NCBI RefSeq assembly: GCF_030122845.1
Contig: NZ_CP126084.1
Location: forward strand, 2,294,001 to 2,358,000
Length of the DNA stretch: 64,000 nucleotides
DNA from: Paenibacillus woosongensis
GTDB taxonomy: Bacteria; Bacillota; Bacilli; Paenibacillales; Paenibacillaceae
Direction of reading: 5' to 3'
Below, piece after piece: positions 26,866 to 34,713 of the stretch. Numbering within the stretch: the stretch's first letter is position 1; every line of letters begins with the position of its first letter. The position numbers and the translations under genes were made by a program. The notes beneath the pieces are model-generated. The model saw only the letters and a program-made list of their open reading frames with translations, was not told the DNA's origin and did no database searches.

Positions 26866-27537
26866 TTATCGGGTTAGTTTTTTAAAATAGCTTCTCCAGG
26901 CCCATTTCCGTTCGTCGCGTTTCTTGTATCTGGGCAGAGACCGGTAAATCGCAATCGCTTCCTCCCAGGAGCGCTTGGCTTCTTCCGTCCGGTTCAAGGA
27001 CTGGTATAGGCTGCCTAGCAAATAATACGCTTCACTGGAAGAGGAATAATGTTCGCCGAACTGCTTGGCGTACTGCAGCGCTTTTTCCGGATTTTTCTCA
27101 CGGAAGGCGAAGGCCAGGCTAAGGTAGGGCTGCCCGTATTTGACGCGTTCATTGATGGCTAGAGCCTGAAGAACATGCTGTTCTCCTTCTTCCAATTGGC
27201 CCATTCCCAACTGGGCCTCGCCCAAATCACTCCAGAACTCTGCTGAGGATTCGGATGAGGATTTGGCTTCTTGAAGAAGATTATAGGCTTCTTTGAACTT
27301 TCTTTGATCTAGCAGAAGCCTAGCCAGCTCCCGTTTTGAAGAGACGTCAAAGGCGTTAACGGTTAGCTGCTGCTTCAAGCGGGCAATTTGGCGCGTTCTG
27401 CGAAACGGCTTGGTGAAGCTGGGGAAAATGCCGACGAAGCGCCTGTCCAGAAAGTACAAAATGCCCAGAAATATAAGCAAAGAAAGGAATACATTTCCTG
27501 TAAGCCAGGAAAGAATGATGAGAATTAGAAATTTCAT
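26866..27537 (-). CDS. Membrane-anchored TPR protein
   Basis: A 223-residue protein. The start at 27537 follows CGGAGGAGAAC; the frame runs 35 codons further upstream without a ribosome site. Two hydrophobic segments (about 2-30) form the N-terminal anchor. Several tetratricopeptide-like helix pairs follow, with DVSSKRELARLLLDQRKFKE, SAEFWSDLGEAQLGMGQLEE and SEAYYLLGSLYQSLNRTEEA. The TPR part should face the cytoplasm and bind partners. Similar proteins are common in Paenibacillus but unnamed. It faces a low-complexity gene of the same orientation about 140 bases away. Confidence 0.8.
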   Translation of the reverse strand: MKFLILIILSWLTGNVFLSLLIFLGILYFLDRRFVGIFPSFTKPFRRTRQIARLKQQLTVNAFDVSSKRELARLLLDQRKFKEAYNLLQEAKSSSESSAEFWSDLGEAQLGMGQLEEGEQHVLQALAINERVKYGQPYLSLAFAFREKNPEKALQYAKQFGEHYSSSSEAYYLLGSLYQSLNRTEEAKRSWEEAIAIYRSLPRYKKRDERKWAWRSYFKKLTR

Positions 27538-27627
27538 GTTCTCCTCCGTGGGTAAGATTATTTTCCAATTATACCACGAAAGATGTGCAGCGGTAGTTGG
27601 TGAGGCAGCAGGCGGGAGAAAGAATAG

Positions 27628-27665
27628 AAAAAGGCAGATCAAGATTTCTTGGTCTGCCTTTTTGA
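27628..27665. terminator. Terminator of the GQ-rich protein gene
   Basis: AAAAAGGCAGATCAAG pairs with TTGGTCTGCCTTTTT (G-U allowed) around ATTTC; A and T runs on both sides make it usable in either direction. Confidence 0.8.
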
Positions 27666-27674
27666 GTCTTATTA

Positions 27675-28193
27675 TTATTGGTAGCTGCGCGTTTGGGAAC
27701 CTTGCCCTTGTCCCACTTGTCCGATTTGGCCCATGGAAGAACCGGAGGGGGATGAACTGAAGTTCCCTTGACCGAAGCTGCCTTGCTGCCCGTAGCTTTG
27801 CTGTCCGTAGTTATGCTGACCAAAGCCTTGCTGTCCAAAGCTAGGCTGGCCAAAGCTCTGTCCGCCAATGGAACGTTGGCCGATTCCGGATTGACCAAAG
27901 CTGGAAGGATTGCTGAAATGGGACACGCCGGAACCTACGATGTTCTCGAGCTGCCCAGCCAGCTGCGAAATTTGCTGGTATTGATGCATTGCCGTTTGAT
28001 GACCTTGCAGTGCAGACTGAATCGTTTGAGCAGTTTTACGCTCGCGTTGGGCGATTTCTTCAAGCTGCATCGCGTTTTGCTGCTCCTGCTCGAGAAGCTG
28101 CTGATACATAGCCGAGGCTTGGCGGGTTTGTTGTTCCAATTGCTGAATGGTTTGTTCGATTTGACGAATTTGATGGTTTAGGTTTTGATTCAT
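27675..28193 (-). CDS. Coiled-coil protein with a GQ-rich, prion-like tail
   Basis: A 172-residue protein in two parts. Residues 1-90 are a Gln-rich helical coiled coil (HQIRQIEQTIQQLEQQTRQA), and residues 91-172 are an almost aromatic-spaced Gly/Gln/Ser/Phe/Tyr sequence with repeated FGQ, YGQQ and SFGQ units and no charged residues except three Arg and one His. No membrane helix or signal is present. The composition resembles phase-separating or coat-associated low-complexity segments. Small Q-rich proteins of this type occur in sporulating bacteria, but I cannot name a family. AGGAGGATGTACC precedes ATG 28193. It is a single gene with its own terminator. Confidence 0.75.
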   Translation of the reverse strand: MNQNLNHQIRQIEQTIQQLEQQTRQASAMYQQLLEQEQQNAMQLEEIAQRERKTAQTIQSALQGHQTAMHQYQQISQLAGQLENIVGSGVSHFSNPSSFGQSGIGQRSIGGQSFGQPSFGQQGFGQHNYGQQSYGQQGSFGQGNFSSSPSGSSMGQIGQVGQGQGSQTRSYQ

Positions 28194-28298
28194 GCTGGTA
28201 CATCCTCCTCATAGGTTATGGTAATTAGAAACAGGGTTAGGTTTCCCCGATAGGGTTAAGATATTCATAGAACATAACCTGGAAAGGAGAGATAGATT

Positions 28299-28971
28299 AT
28301 GCATAGACTTGCGCTTGTGCGGCATGGCGAGAGCGAGTGGAATAAATCAAGTTTATTTACCGGCTGGACGGACGTGGACTTGTCGAGCAAAGGGGGCGAT
28401 GAAGCTAAAGAGGCGGGGAAGCTGCTGAAAGAGCATAAATTCGATTTTGATATTGCATATACCTCTCATTTGAGAAGGGCGATCAAGACGTTGTATTTTT
28501 TTCAGGACGAGATGAATTTGCTGTGGATTCCTGCTTATAAAACATGGCAGCTAAACGAACGGCATTATGGAGCGCTGCAAGGCCTCAGCAAGCTGACGAC
28601 CGCTCAGAAATACGGGGAGCAGCAGGTACGACTCGAAATATAAGGATGTGCCGGACCAGTTCATTCCAGTAACGGAGAGCCTGAAGGAGACAATTGTGCG
28701 GGTAGAAGATTATTGGCTGCGCGAGATCAAACCGCAAATTCTGGCAGGTAAAAGAGTGATTATCGCTGCTCACGGGAACAGTTTGCGGGCGCTCGTCAAA
28801 TATCTGGACAACCTGAGCGCGGCTCATGCAGGTTAACATTCCGACAGGAACTCCGCTCGTCTATTCGCTGGATGAGCAGCTTTTACCTGTGGAGAAATAT
28901 ATCTGGGCAGCGACACGAGAATCGAACGTAAAATCGAAAAAGTGGCCGACCCTGACCGGGTTATGGAGTAA
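28299..28971 (+). pseudogene. gpmA: Broken 2,3-bisphosphoglycerate-dependent phosphoglycerate mutase
   Basis: The first frame (28299-28640) begins [20 protein letters not shown] with the catalytic His and RHG motif, and continues to [14 protein letters not shown]. It shifts and stops at 28640, and the mid part with the W-RRSYD region is missing. A second frame holds VPDQFIPVTESLKETIVRVE and RVIIAAHGNSLRALVKYLDN with the second catalytic His. A third starts at NIPTGTPLVYSLDEQLLPVE, and the last residues LGSDTRIERKIEKV are again in another frame, ending at 28969-28971. At least three frame changes and one deletion make the gene inactive. The promoter and ribosome site (GGAAAGGAGAG) still look intact. 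Confidence 0.88.
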
Positions 28972-29021
28972 AATAGGCCGTGATGTCCAAGCGTTCCCCT
29001 TTGCAGCATCATGTACTGTAG

Positions 29022-29252
29022 GAAGAAACTTTTTCTATTGTTTGCAAGGGGCAGGCGAATCGAATCGCGGAGCTTGAGAAGCGGGCCAATTTGAAGACGC
29101 CGGATTGGGCCAAAGAAGCGGTGAAGTCCGCCGTAAATTACGACAAGAAGCATCCGCTGATCCAGTCTCCCGAGCGAGGCAGCTATGATTTCTACCGATT
29201 AATTACGATCATGTACCGCAGAGGATTGTTCAACAAGCCGGATGCAGGATAA
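29022..29252 (+). pseudogene. Orphan C-terminal fragment, unrecognised
   Basis: Between an in-frame TAG (29019-29021) and TAA (29250-29252) a 76-codon frame without a start codon reads QANRIAELEKRANLKTPDWA, KEAVKSAVNYDKKHPLIQSP and GSYDFYRLITIMYRRGLF. The pattern P-x-W-A-x-x-A-V…S-x-D-F-Y-R…R-x-G-L occurs at the C-termini of some phage-type lysins and unnamed Bacillota proteins. This is a loose recollection, not an assignment. It is fused behind the dead gpmA, so the two remnants probably met by deletion. Confidence 0.4.
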
Positions 29253-29335
29253 GCATACAGCTTTACAGCTTGCCCAAACCTCCTACCATGCCTATGAATA
29301 TATTTATATTATTCAGAGGCAAAGGAGGTATCCCT

Positions 29336-29431
29336 ATGGGCGAAATTGGAGGAGCAGGACTGTGGACTTCAACTGGGGTAATACTTGTACTGTTCATTCT
29401 GTTGGTTATCGTTTCCCGCGCTTGGATCTAA
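29336..29431 (+). CDS. YjcZ-like small sporulation membrane peptide
   Basis: A 31-residue peptide starting at ATG 29336 behind a near-perfect AAAGGAGGTATCCCT site. The sequence is a Gly-rich start (MGEIGGAGLW) followed by one hydrophobic helix, GVILVLFILLVIVSRAWI. This matches the YjcZ/YtrH-type family of tiny membrane peptides abundant in spores of Bacillus and Paenibacillus, in which VVLFILLIIVG is the core. It is too short for routine ORF calling. A strong terminator follows. Expression in sporulation is inferred from the family. Confidence 0.8.
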   Translation: MGEIGGAGLWTSTGVILVLFILLVIVSRAWI

Positions 29432-29460
29432 TCTTGCAGCTGAAGTATTAGTAACGCAGG

Positions 29461-29492
29461 TCCGCCGGGCATTGCCCGGCGGATTATTGTTT
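29461..29492 (+). terminator. Terminator of the YjcZ-like gene
   Basis: TCCGCCGGGC pairs perfectly with GCCCGGCGGA around ATT, followed by TTATTGTTT. Confidence 0.85.
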
Positions 29493-29577
29493 GTCGCTGC
29501 ATTCGCAAGGGGCAAACAAGGCGGCGTGTGGTACAATATTCCATAAAGGAAGCTCTTAAAAGGAGTGAAGATATGAT

Positions 29578-29766
29578 ATGAATGGAAATGAGCACGATCA
29601 GAATTTTCAGGCTTATACGAACCCTAACGCCGCTAAGCTTAAGTTTGACGCTGACCAGCAAAAGCTTCATTCCACCGGTGTTCTGGGGCTCTGGCGGCAA
29701 ATTAGCAATTTGTTGATCCTGGCAGCTGTCATTGCAATTGTTGTTCTGCTGGTAAGGTTGTTTTAA
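29578..29766 (+). CDS. Small single-helix membrane protein
   Basis: A 62-residue protein with a hydrophilic N-terminal 38 residues (Asn/Asp/Lys/His-rich) and one C-terminal helix (ISNLLILAAVIAIVVLLVRL), a tail-anchored arrangement with the N-terminus in the cytoplasm. AAAAGGAGTGAAGAT precedes the ATG. No family is recognised. It begins a run of small membrane genes (29.3-31.8 kb) in the same direction. Confidence 0.65.
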   Translation: MNGNEHDQNFQAYTNPNAAKLKFDADQQKLHSTGVLGLWRQISNLLILAAVIAIVVLLVRLF

Positions 29767-29810
29767 ACAGATTAAAACCAAGAAAATATTGTAACGGGGT
29801 GGTGAGAACT

Positions 29811-30074
29811 TTGTTTAGTAAAAACAATAAGATCGCCGTTGTACTTCTTTGGACTGGCCTTTCGGTTATAGCAGCCGGGATAATTGCAGGTATTATAATT
29901 GGTGACGACGATGATGAAAGGTTATGGCTAGTGACATTTGTGTATTGGGTCTCAGGGTTTTTATCCGGACTATTCTTCATCGCTTTATCGGAAATTATCG
30001 AGCAGTTGCACAGATTAAATATGAAATCCAATAAAGAACCTGAAGATGATGAGCTTATATTGTTAAATGATTAA
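29811..30074 (+). CDS. Two-helix small membrane protein
   Basis: An 87-residue protein. TTG 29811 lies at normal distance from GGGGTGGTGAG; upstream GTGs at 29799 and 29802 are inside that site. Two hydrophobic helices (about 8-29 and 36-58) are joined by the acidic turn GDDDDERLW, and the tail is acidic (EPEDDELILLND). The function is unknown. It ends 18 bases before the zinc-ribbon membrane gene, so the two probably form one transcription unit and may act together. Confidence 0.65.
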   Translation: MFSKNNKIAVVLLWTGLSVIAAGIIAGIIIGDDDDERLWLVTFVYWVSGFLSGLFFIALSEIIEQLHRLNMKSNKEPEDDELILLND

Positions 30075-30092
30075 TTCGGAGGGTCATGCCAT

Positions 30093-31757
30093 ATGCTAGT
30101 AAATTTAGATTGTCCAGTCGAGTTAATCGATTACAAATTGTTTGCGAGTAAAACAAATTCTCAGATCTATTGTTTAATGACTTTTCATAATTTATCTCCA
30201 AAAGCGGTTAAGGGTTTAAAAGTAATTATTCACTGCTATGATCAGTTCGGTGATCCGGTAGGCGGCGATGCCAACAAACTTGAATGCAAAGTCGAATATG
30301 AAGAGGGCCTGCGCCCCAACCGGAAACGAGCGACGGATAAAAAGATTTTATTATCCGGCTTCCAAAACACCAGAAAAATTGAAGTTGACGTCGTGAAAAT
30401 CTTATATGAAGACAATACATTGTGGTCCAAAGGCGCTTCTGAATCCATCAAGATCGAATTGACAAAAATCGAAAATAAAAATTTTTTGGAATTTGTTCAG
30501 AGTCGAGATGGAGAAGATGTAAAGAACTACGCTAAAGATCTCAACGGTCACTGGCTTTGCGTCTGTGGAAGATTAAATGTTAATGCTCAATCCAAATGCA
30601 GGAGGTGCGATAGATTAAAACAATACGTACTTGCAGAATATAGCGATGAAGAAACGATTATACGCCGTTTGAACGCTTTTTATGAGGAACAGATGGAGGA
30701 GGATAGAAGGTTACAAGAGAAAAGGGAGCTCGAATCAGCGTTAAGAAAACAAAAATTAGCGAAAAAAATAAAGCATTCACTACCATTCATTGCAGGCGGT
30801 TTGCTGGTGACAGGAATTTTCGGTTGGGGGTACGCAACCAATTTTACTTTCTCCACGAAAGTTCAGCTGGAAATGATGGACGTTGTTAATCACATTCCTA
30901 CACCTGAAGCGGTCAAGGAAGGGATTCTTGACACCTCATTTGCCGCATATGACGACAATAATGGGCAAGGTGATTTCGCCATTACTTACGGTAAAGAAGG
31001 CAGAGTCAATAATATAGTCGTAAGCAATATTCCAGAGCCTCAAGCCTTAGACATAGATCATAACAGTACCAATGAATTTATCATTACATACAGTTTGGAT
31101 TTTCCTGAGTATAGCCATGCACCCACGTTAAGCTGGGACGATGTTTACGAGTTCGACATAAATGAAGAGGAGTTCGTGCTTGCTAGCGCCAATTACCCCG
31201 ATTATTACAAGAACACTTACATACCAGCCTTGAATCAACGCATCGCTGCAAGCAGTGATTCCCTCGAACAACAATCCCTTTCTGTACTTATGCAGGCTGC
31301 AGAGGATTTGTTAAACGGTGATTTTATTCCTGATGCTACGCATACAGAAATTATTAAATTAATCGAAGCAAAGGTATTAAACAATCCACTGCAGATCGTT
31401 AGAAAAGATAATTTATTTTATATTCATGGCATAACGCGTGGTATGAATATAAGCGAGGCTATTTCCGTTTTGGGTGAACCGGACGAAAGTTTTGAGGTCG
31501 ACTCAAAAGTGTGTATATGGTATCTGGAGAATAATTTGGAGCTAGTAGCCGAATATGCCGTCGATACGATTCATTATATTGCTTTGGGGGAATTCAAAAA
31601 GGATGTACTGGAACAGAGCATGGTCGCCTTAGGTGATCCTGCGGAAGCAGGTTCGAACGAGTATAGTTATGTTGCTGGAGATCAGCGTTTGAAATTTCAC
31701 GATATGCCAGGGTCTGGCGATTTTAGAGTGCAGCTATTTGACTCGGAAGCACCCTAG
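30093..31757 (+). CDS. Zinc-ribbon membrane protein with extracytoplasmic SmpA-like modules
   Basis: A 554-residue protein without a recognised family name. Residues 1-150 look like a beta-sandwich (CPVELIDYKLFASKTNSQIY; LKVIIHCYDQFGDPVGG). Residues about 148-172 form a RanBP2-like zinc ribbon with the order W-x-C-x-C…C-x2-C (HWLCVCGRLNVNAQSKCRRC). A charged helical stretch precedes one membrane helix (about 230-250). The remaining 300 residues should be outside; they contain GDFAITYGKEGRVNNIVV and, near 445-500, GMNISEAISVLGEPDESFEV, which reads like the BamE/SmpA motif. A second, weaker 'ALGDP' unit follows. The base composition is more AT-rich than neighbours, suggesting transfer. It ends at a strong terminator and pairs with the small membrane gene upstream. 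Confidence 0.72.
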   Translation: MLVNLDCPVELIDYKLFASKTNSQIYCLMTFHNLSPKAVKGLKVIIHCYDQFGDPVGGDANKLECKVEYEEGLRPNRKRATDKKILLSGFQNTRKIEVDVVKILYEDNTLWSKGASESIKIELTKIENKNFLEFVQSRDGEDVKNYAKDLNGHWLCVCGRLNVNAQSKCRRCDRLKQYVLAEYSDEETIIRRLNAFYEEQMEEDRRLQEKRELESALRKQKLAKKIKHSLPFIAGGLLVTGIFGWGYATNFTFSTKVQLEMMDVVNHIPTPEAVKEGILDTSFAAYDDNNGQGDFAITYGKEGRVNNIVVSNIPEPQALDIDHNSTNEFIITYSLDFPEYSHAPTLSWDDVYEFDINEEEFVLASANYPDYYKNTYIPALNQRIAASSDSLEQQSLSVLMQAAEDLLNGDFIPDATHTEIIKLIEAKVLNNPLQIVRKDNLFYIHGITRGMNISEAISVLGEPDESFEVDSKVCIWYLENNLELVAEYAVDTIHYIALGEFKKDVLEQSMVALGDPAEAGSNEYSYVAGDQRLKFHDMPGSGDFRVQLFDSEAP

Positions 31758-31768
31758 AGCCCGATAAG

Positions 31769-31798
31769 AGTCCGAATAATAACTTCGGACTTTTTTTG
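31769..31798 (+). terminator. Terminator of the zinc-ribbon membrane gene
   Basis: AGTCCGAA pairs with TTCGGACT around TAATAAC, followed by seven T. Confidence 0.85.
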
Positions 31799-31833
31799 TA
31801 GGATCATTCAAGGTTTTGACGTCCCCAACCCAC

Positions 31834-32035
31834 AAAAAAAAGGACAAAAACCCTCGTAGAATTCTACGCTACAAAGGCTTTTGTCCGGGCGCCCCTCGCG
31901 GGACGCCCATCATGGGAGAGGAGAAACCGGACGAAGAGCTTATGGGGAAACGTAAGTCTTCTCCGCGGTTGTCTACGACATTTGTGATGTCGATATTTAA
32001 AGTTTGTCCCGGTTCGTTCGATTTATACCTGGGGG
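31834..32035 (-). ncRNA. Candidate structured RNA on the minus strand upstream of rsmD
   Basis: The 440 bases between 31757 and 32201 have no gene but dense secondary structure. Read on the minus strand, four hairpins follow each other: CGACAT/ATGTCG (31976-31992); a long stem closing ACCG…CGGT with inner GAAGA-CTTA/TAAG-TCTTC (31926-31969); GGGCG/CGCCC (31887-31908); and a final stem of 11 base pairs GGACAAAAGCC/GGTTTTTGTCC (31842-31886, one mismatch) enclosing CGTAG-AATT-CTACG. Eight T follow immediately on the minus strand, the form of an intrinsic terminator. No coding gene lies downstream on that strand, so a stand-alone sRNA is more likely than a riboswitch. A leader-type RNA has been described upstream of ylbH (rsmD) in Bacillus; whether this is the same element cannot be told here. 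The 5' end is a guess. Confidence 0.5.
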
Positions 32036-32200
32036 ATAAAAAAATTGTTAAGAAAGCATCTATCGTCTTCTTTCAAGAAAACATGCTGATATAGCAGCAG
32101 TTTTTTTGCAAATTTCAATCTGTCATTGATTGTGGTACGATATCGACATACCATGTAAAAAGCATGGGCAACAGGTAATCCGAATAAGGTGTGAATATCG

Positions 32201-32818
32201 ATGAGAGTAATTTCGGGAAGCGCGAAGGGCAGGCAGCTAAAGGCTGTTCCCGGCATGGGCACTAGACCAACCACAGACAAGGTCAAGGAGGCTCTATTCA
32301 GCATGATTGGCCCTTATTTCGAGGGCGGCACTGTGCTTGATTTATTCGCCGGCACAGGCGGGCTGGGAATCGAGGCCTTGAGCCGGGGCATGGATAGAGC
32401 AATCTTCGTGGATTTGGACTACAAAAGCGTAGAAACGGTAAAAGCAAACTTAAAGGCCGCGGGACTCGCTGAGCAGGCGGAAGTGTACAAGAACGACGCG
32501 GAAAGAGCACTTAAGACGCTGGCCAAACGGGGGGCGTCTTTTGATCTTGTGTTCCTCGATCCGCCGTATCGGCTGAAGCATGGGGACAAGCTGATGGAGC
32601 GAATGGACGAGCTCAACTTGCTGGAGGATCAGGCGATCCTCGTACTCGAGTACGAATCTTCCTTCGAATATCAGGATCATTTTGGCCGTTTTAGAACGAT
32701 TCGCAAAACAGATTATGGAGAGACGGGAATTACGATTTACGTCTATGATAAAGATAACAGGGCGGAATCGGATTTGATGGAGAAGGAGGAGCAGCATCAC
32801 CATGGAGAAACAACATGA
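32201..32818 (+). CDS. rsmD: 16S rRNA (guanine966-N2)-methyltransferase RsmD
   Basis: A 205-residue SAM-dependent methyltransferase of the YhhF/YlbH family, which methylates G966 of 16S rRNA in the assembled small subunit. [18 protein letters not shown] at the start, [17 protein letters not shown], the SAM motif [19 protein letters not shown] and the catalytic motif [10 protein letters not shown] are diagnostic. The C-terminus is longer and His-rich ([10 protein letters not shown]) and its last codons overlap coaD by 17 bases, which implies translational coupling. AAGGTGTG precedes ATG 32201. Confidence 0.95.
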   Translation: MRVISGSAKGRQLKAVPGMGTRPTTDKVKEALFSMIGPYFEGGTVLDLFAGTGGLGIEALSRGMDRAIFVDLDYKSVETVKANLKAAGLAEQAEVYKNDAERALKTLAKRGASFDLVFLDPPYRLKHGDKLMERMDELNLLEDQAILVLEYESSFEYQDHFGRFRTIRKTDYGETGITIYVYDKDNRAESDLMEKEEQHHHGETT

Positions 32819-33314
32819 GCTTCGGATCGCGGTCTACCCTGGCAGCTTCGATCCGGTAACGAAAGGGCATATGGATATTATTCAGCGTGCCGCCCGCCAG
32901 TTCGACAGGCTGATCGTGGCCGTACTGAACAATACAAGCAAAAATCCTCTATTTACGGTCGAGGAGAGAAAAGAGCTTCTTCTAAAGGCGACGCAGCATG
33001 TGCCTAACGTGGAAATCGACAGCTTCCGGGATCTGCTCGTTAACTATATGGACTACAAGCAAGCCCATGTCATCGTACGCGGCATTAGATCCGTAACGGA
33101 CTTTGAATATGAGCTGCAGCTGGCCTCGACCAACCACAAGCTGAACAGCCAGGTAGAGACAATTTTTATGATGACCAACCCCAAATATTCCTATTTAAGC
33201 TCCAGTGTTGTCAAAGAGATCGCCACCTTCCAAGGAGATGTGTCAGACCTCGTGCCGCCGGTAGTTGAAGAGGCGCTCAAGACTAAGTTTCAGTCCAAGC
33301 CTGCTAAAGCATAA
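32802..33314 (+). CDS. coaD: Phosphopantetheine adenylyltransferase
   Basis: A 170-residue nucleotidyltransferase that makes dephospho-CoA from 4'-phosphopantetheine and ATP, the fourth step of CoA synthesis. It shows the T/HxGH nucleotide motif in [19 protein letters not shown], the ligand segment [20 protein letters not shown], and [20 protein letters not shown] near the end. The N-terminus starts inside the rsmD tail. Gene order rsmD-coaD-ylbJ is conserved in Bacilli. Confidence 0.96.
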   Translation: MEKQHELRIAVYPGSFDPVTKGHMDIIQRAARQFDRLIVAVLNNTSKNPLFTVEERKELLLKATQHVPNVEIDSFRDLLVNYMDYKQAHVIVRGIRSVTDFEYELQLASTNHKLNSQVETIFMMTNPKYSYLSSSVVKEIATFQGDVSDLVPPVVEEALKTKFQSKPAKA

Positions 33315-33349
33315 ATTTTCTTGAGGCCAGCGCCAGTGTCATGGTCTTG

Positions 33350-34600
33350 TCAGGAAGTGCGTTTTGTCCTGAAATGCTTTGACCATAGAAAAGCGGCAAA
33401 CAAAACGAGCATGATCAGCAGTCCGAGCATGCACAGCTGCCAGGAGACGACGCTTGAGAAGACTTTCCATTTCATCAGCGGCAGGCCTTCCCCCGGTACC
33501 CATGCTGCGGTTCCGTTCAGGCTGCCGTTGGCGGGGAAGGGCAGCGGCATCATTACAGCGATCGGCTTCCAAAGCAAGAGGGTTAATACATAGGCATAGA
33601 TGCCGTGAATGATTCGGTTGATCAGAAAAAAAACGCCGCTAAGCCCGGTCGGCTTCAGCGCTGCTCGTGCCTGCAAGTAGGCGCTTAGCCCGCTCCAGCC
33701 GAGCAAGGCGCCTGTAAGGGCTGCCGGCAGAGGAGAGGATAAGCCGGTCGTGGCTAAAGCGTACGATCCAAGGTGCACTTCAAGCAGGGCGGCGATCGGC
33801 TTGGCTGTCAGGGATGGCGATAGGAGCGGCGCCAGCCAAGAGGAAGCGATTTGTATGATGACGGCAAAAATGAGCATATATCCGCCCGTCGCCATCAATG
33901 TTTGCACGGCCGAGCCAACAGAATCGCCAAGAAGCTTGCCGAAGCTGCGGCCGTCTTCGCGCCGCGCTTCTTCAATTTGGCGCAAGGCGAGCTTCCACCG
34001 CGATTCAGCCGAACGGCTGCCCGTATGTTCTGAATCCGGGCCCGTGCCTGCTTGCTTGCGCTTAAGGCCAAAGGAGAGCCAGTTCATGGTTACTGCGGCG
34101 CTTAGGCCCGATGCCCAGTGTATGCCGAGCAGAAACAGCCCCAGTTCAGGCTGCTTCATATAAGCGGTGCCTACAACAATGACGATGAGCACGGGGCTGC
34201 AGTAATGCGAAAAGCTCGCCAATTTCTCCGCTTCATATGCGGTGATCTTGCCTTGTTTATATAAAGCGGCTGCTGCTTCCGCGGCTGCAGGAAATCCCGC
34301 AGTCATGCCAAGGGGAAGCACCCAGCCCAGCGTGCCCGGCAGGCCGAGGAGCCGGCGGGTGACCGGATCGATGAATGAGCCGAGCCCGTGGGCGTATCCC
34401 GTTGCCATGAGGATCTGCGAAAGCACGAGAAAAGGCAGCAAGGCGGGAAAGACGATTCTCCACCAAAGAGCGAGCCCTTGACTCGAAGCTTCAAAAGCTT
34501 GGCTAGGAGCATAAATAATACAGATAACTAGCAAGACGGCGGTCATTCCCAGCAGAATCGTAGAGAGCAAGCCGCTGTTTTGAGAACTTTCGTGATTCAT
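33350..34600 (-). CDS. ylbJ: Sporulation integral membrane protein YlbJ
   Basis: A 416-residue nucleoside-recognition (Gate)-domain membrane protein. The family is needed for proper spore cortex formation in B. subtilis and belongs to the same superfamily as SpoVAE/SpmA-like carriers. About eight to ten helices are visible, with the characteristic WWRIVFPALLPFLVLSQILM, LPLGMTAGFPAAAEAAAALY and FSHYCSPVLIVIVVGTAYM. The mature C-terminal region (residues 340-416) is less conserved. It is transcribed against its neighbours coaD and sepM, as commonly found for ylbJ between ylbI and ylbL. Confidence 0.9.
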   Translation of the reverse strand: MNHESSQNSGLLSTILLGMTAVLLVICIIYAPSQAFEASSQGLALWWRIVFPALLPFLVLSQILMATGYAHGLGSFIDPVTRRLLGLPGTLGWVLPLGMTAGFPAAAEAAAALYKQGKITAYEAEKLASFSHYCSPVLIVIVVGTAYMKQPELGLFLLGIHWASGLSAAVTMNWLSFGLKRKQAGTGPDSEHTGSRSAESRWKLALRQIEEARREDGRSFGKLLGDSVGSAVQTLMATGGYMLIFAVIIQIASSWLAPLLSPSLTAKPIAALLEVHLGSYALATTGLSSPLPAALTGALLGWSGLSAYLQARAALKPTGLSGVFFLINRIIHGIYAYVLTLLLWKPIAVMMPLPFPANGSLNGTAAWVPGEGLPLMKWKVFSSVVSWQLCMLGLLIMLVLFAAFLWSKHFRTKRTS

Positions 34601-34713
34601 CGGGCGAATTCACCTCTTTATGAGCATATGAAAGGCTAGTACATGTCTATGCTCGTCTGTCCGTTGAAAGACCATCAGTTACACCGCTTGGTGAAAAGAG
34701 AGGGAGCAAAGAG

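Noticed and set aside
31816-32094. A 92-codon plus-strand frame in the gap before rsmD
   Set aside because: It has no ribosome site and runs through strong RNA hairpins; the base-pairing is a better explanation of the sequence.
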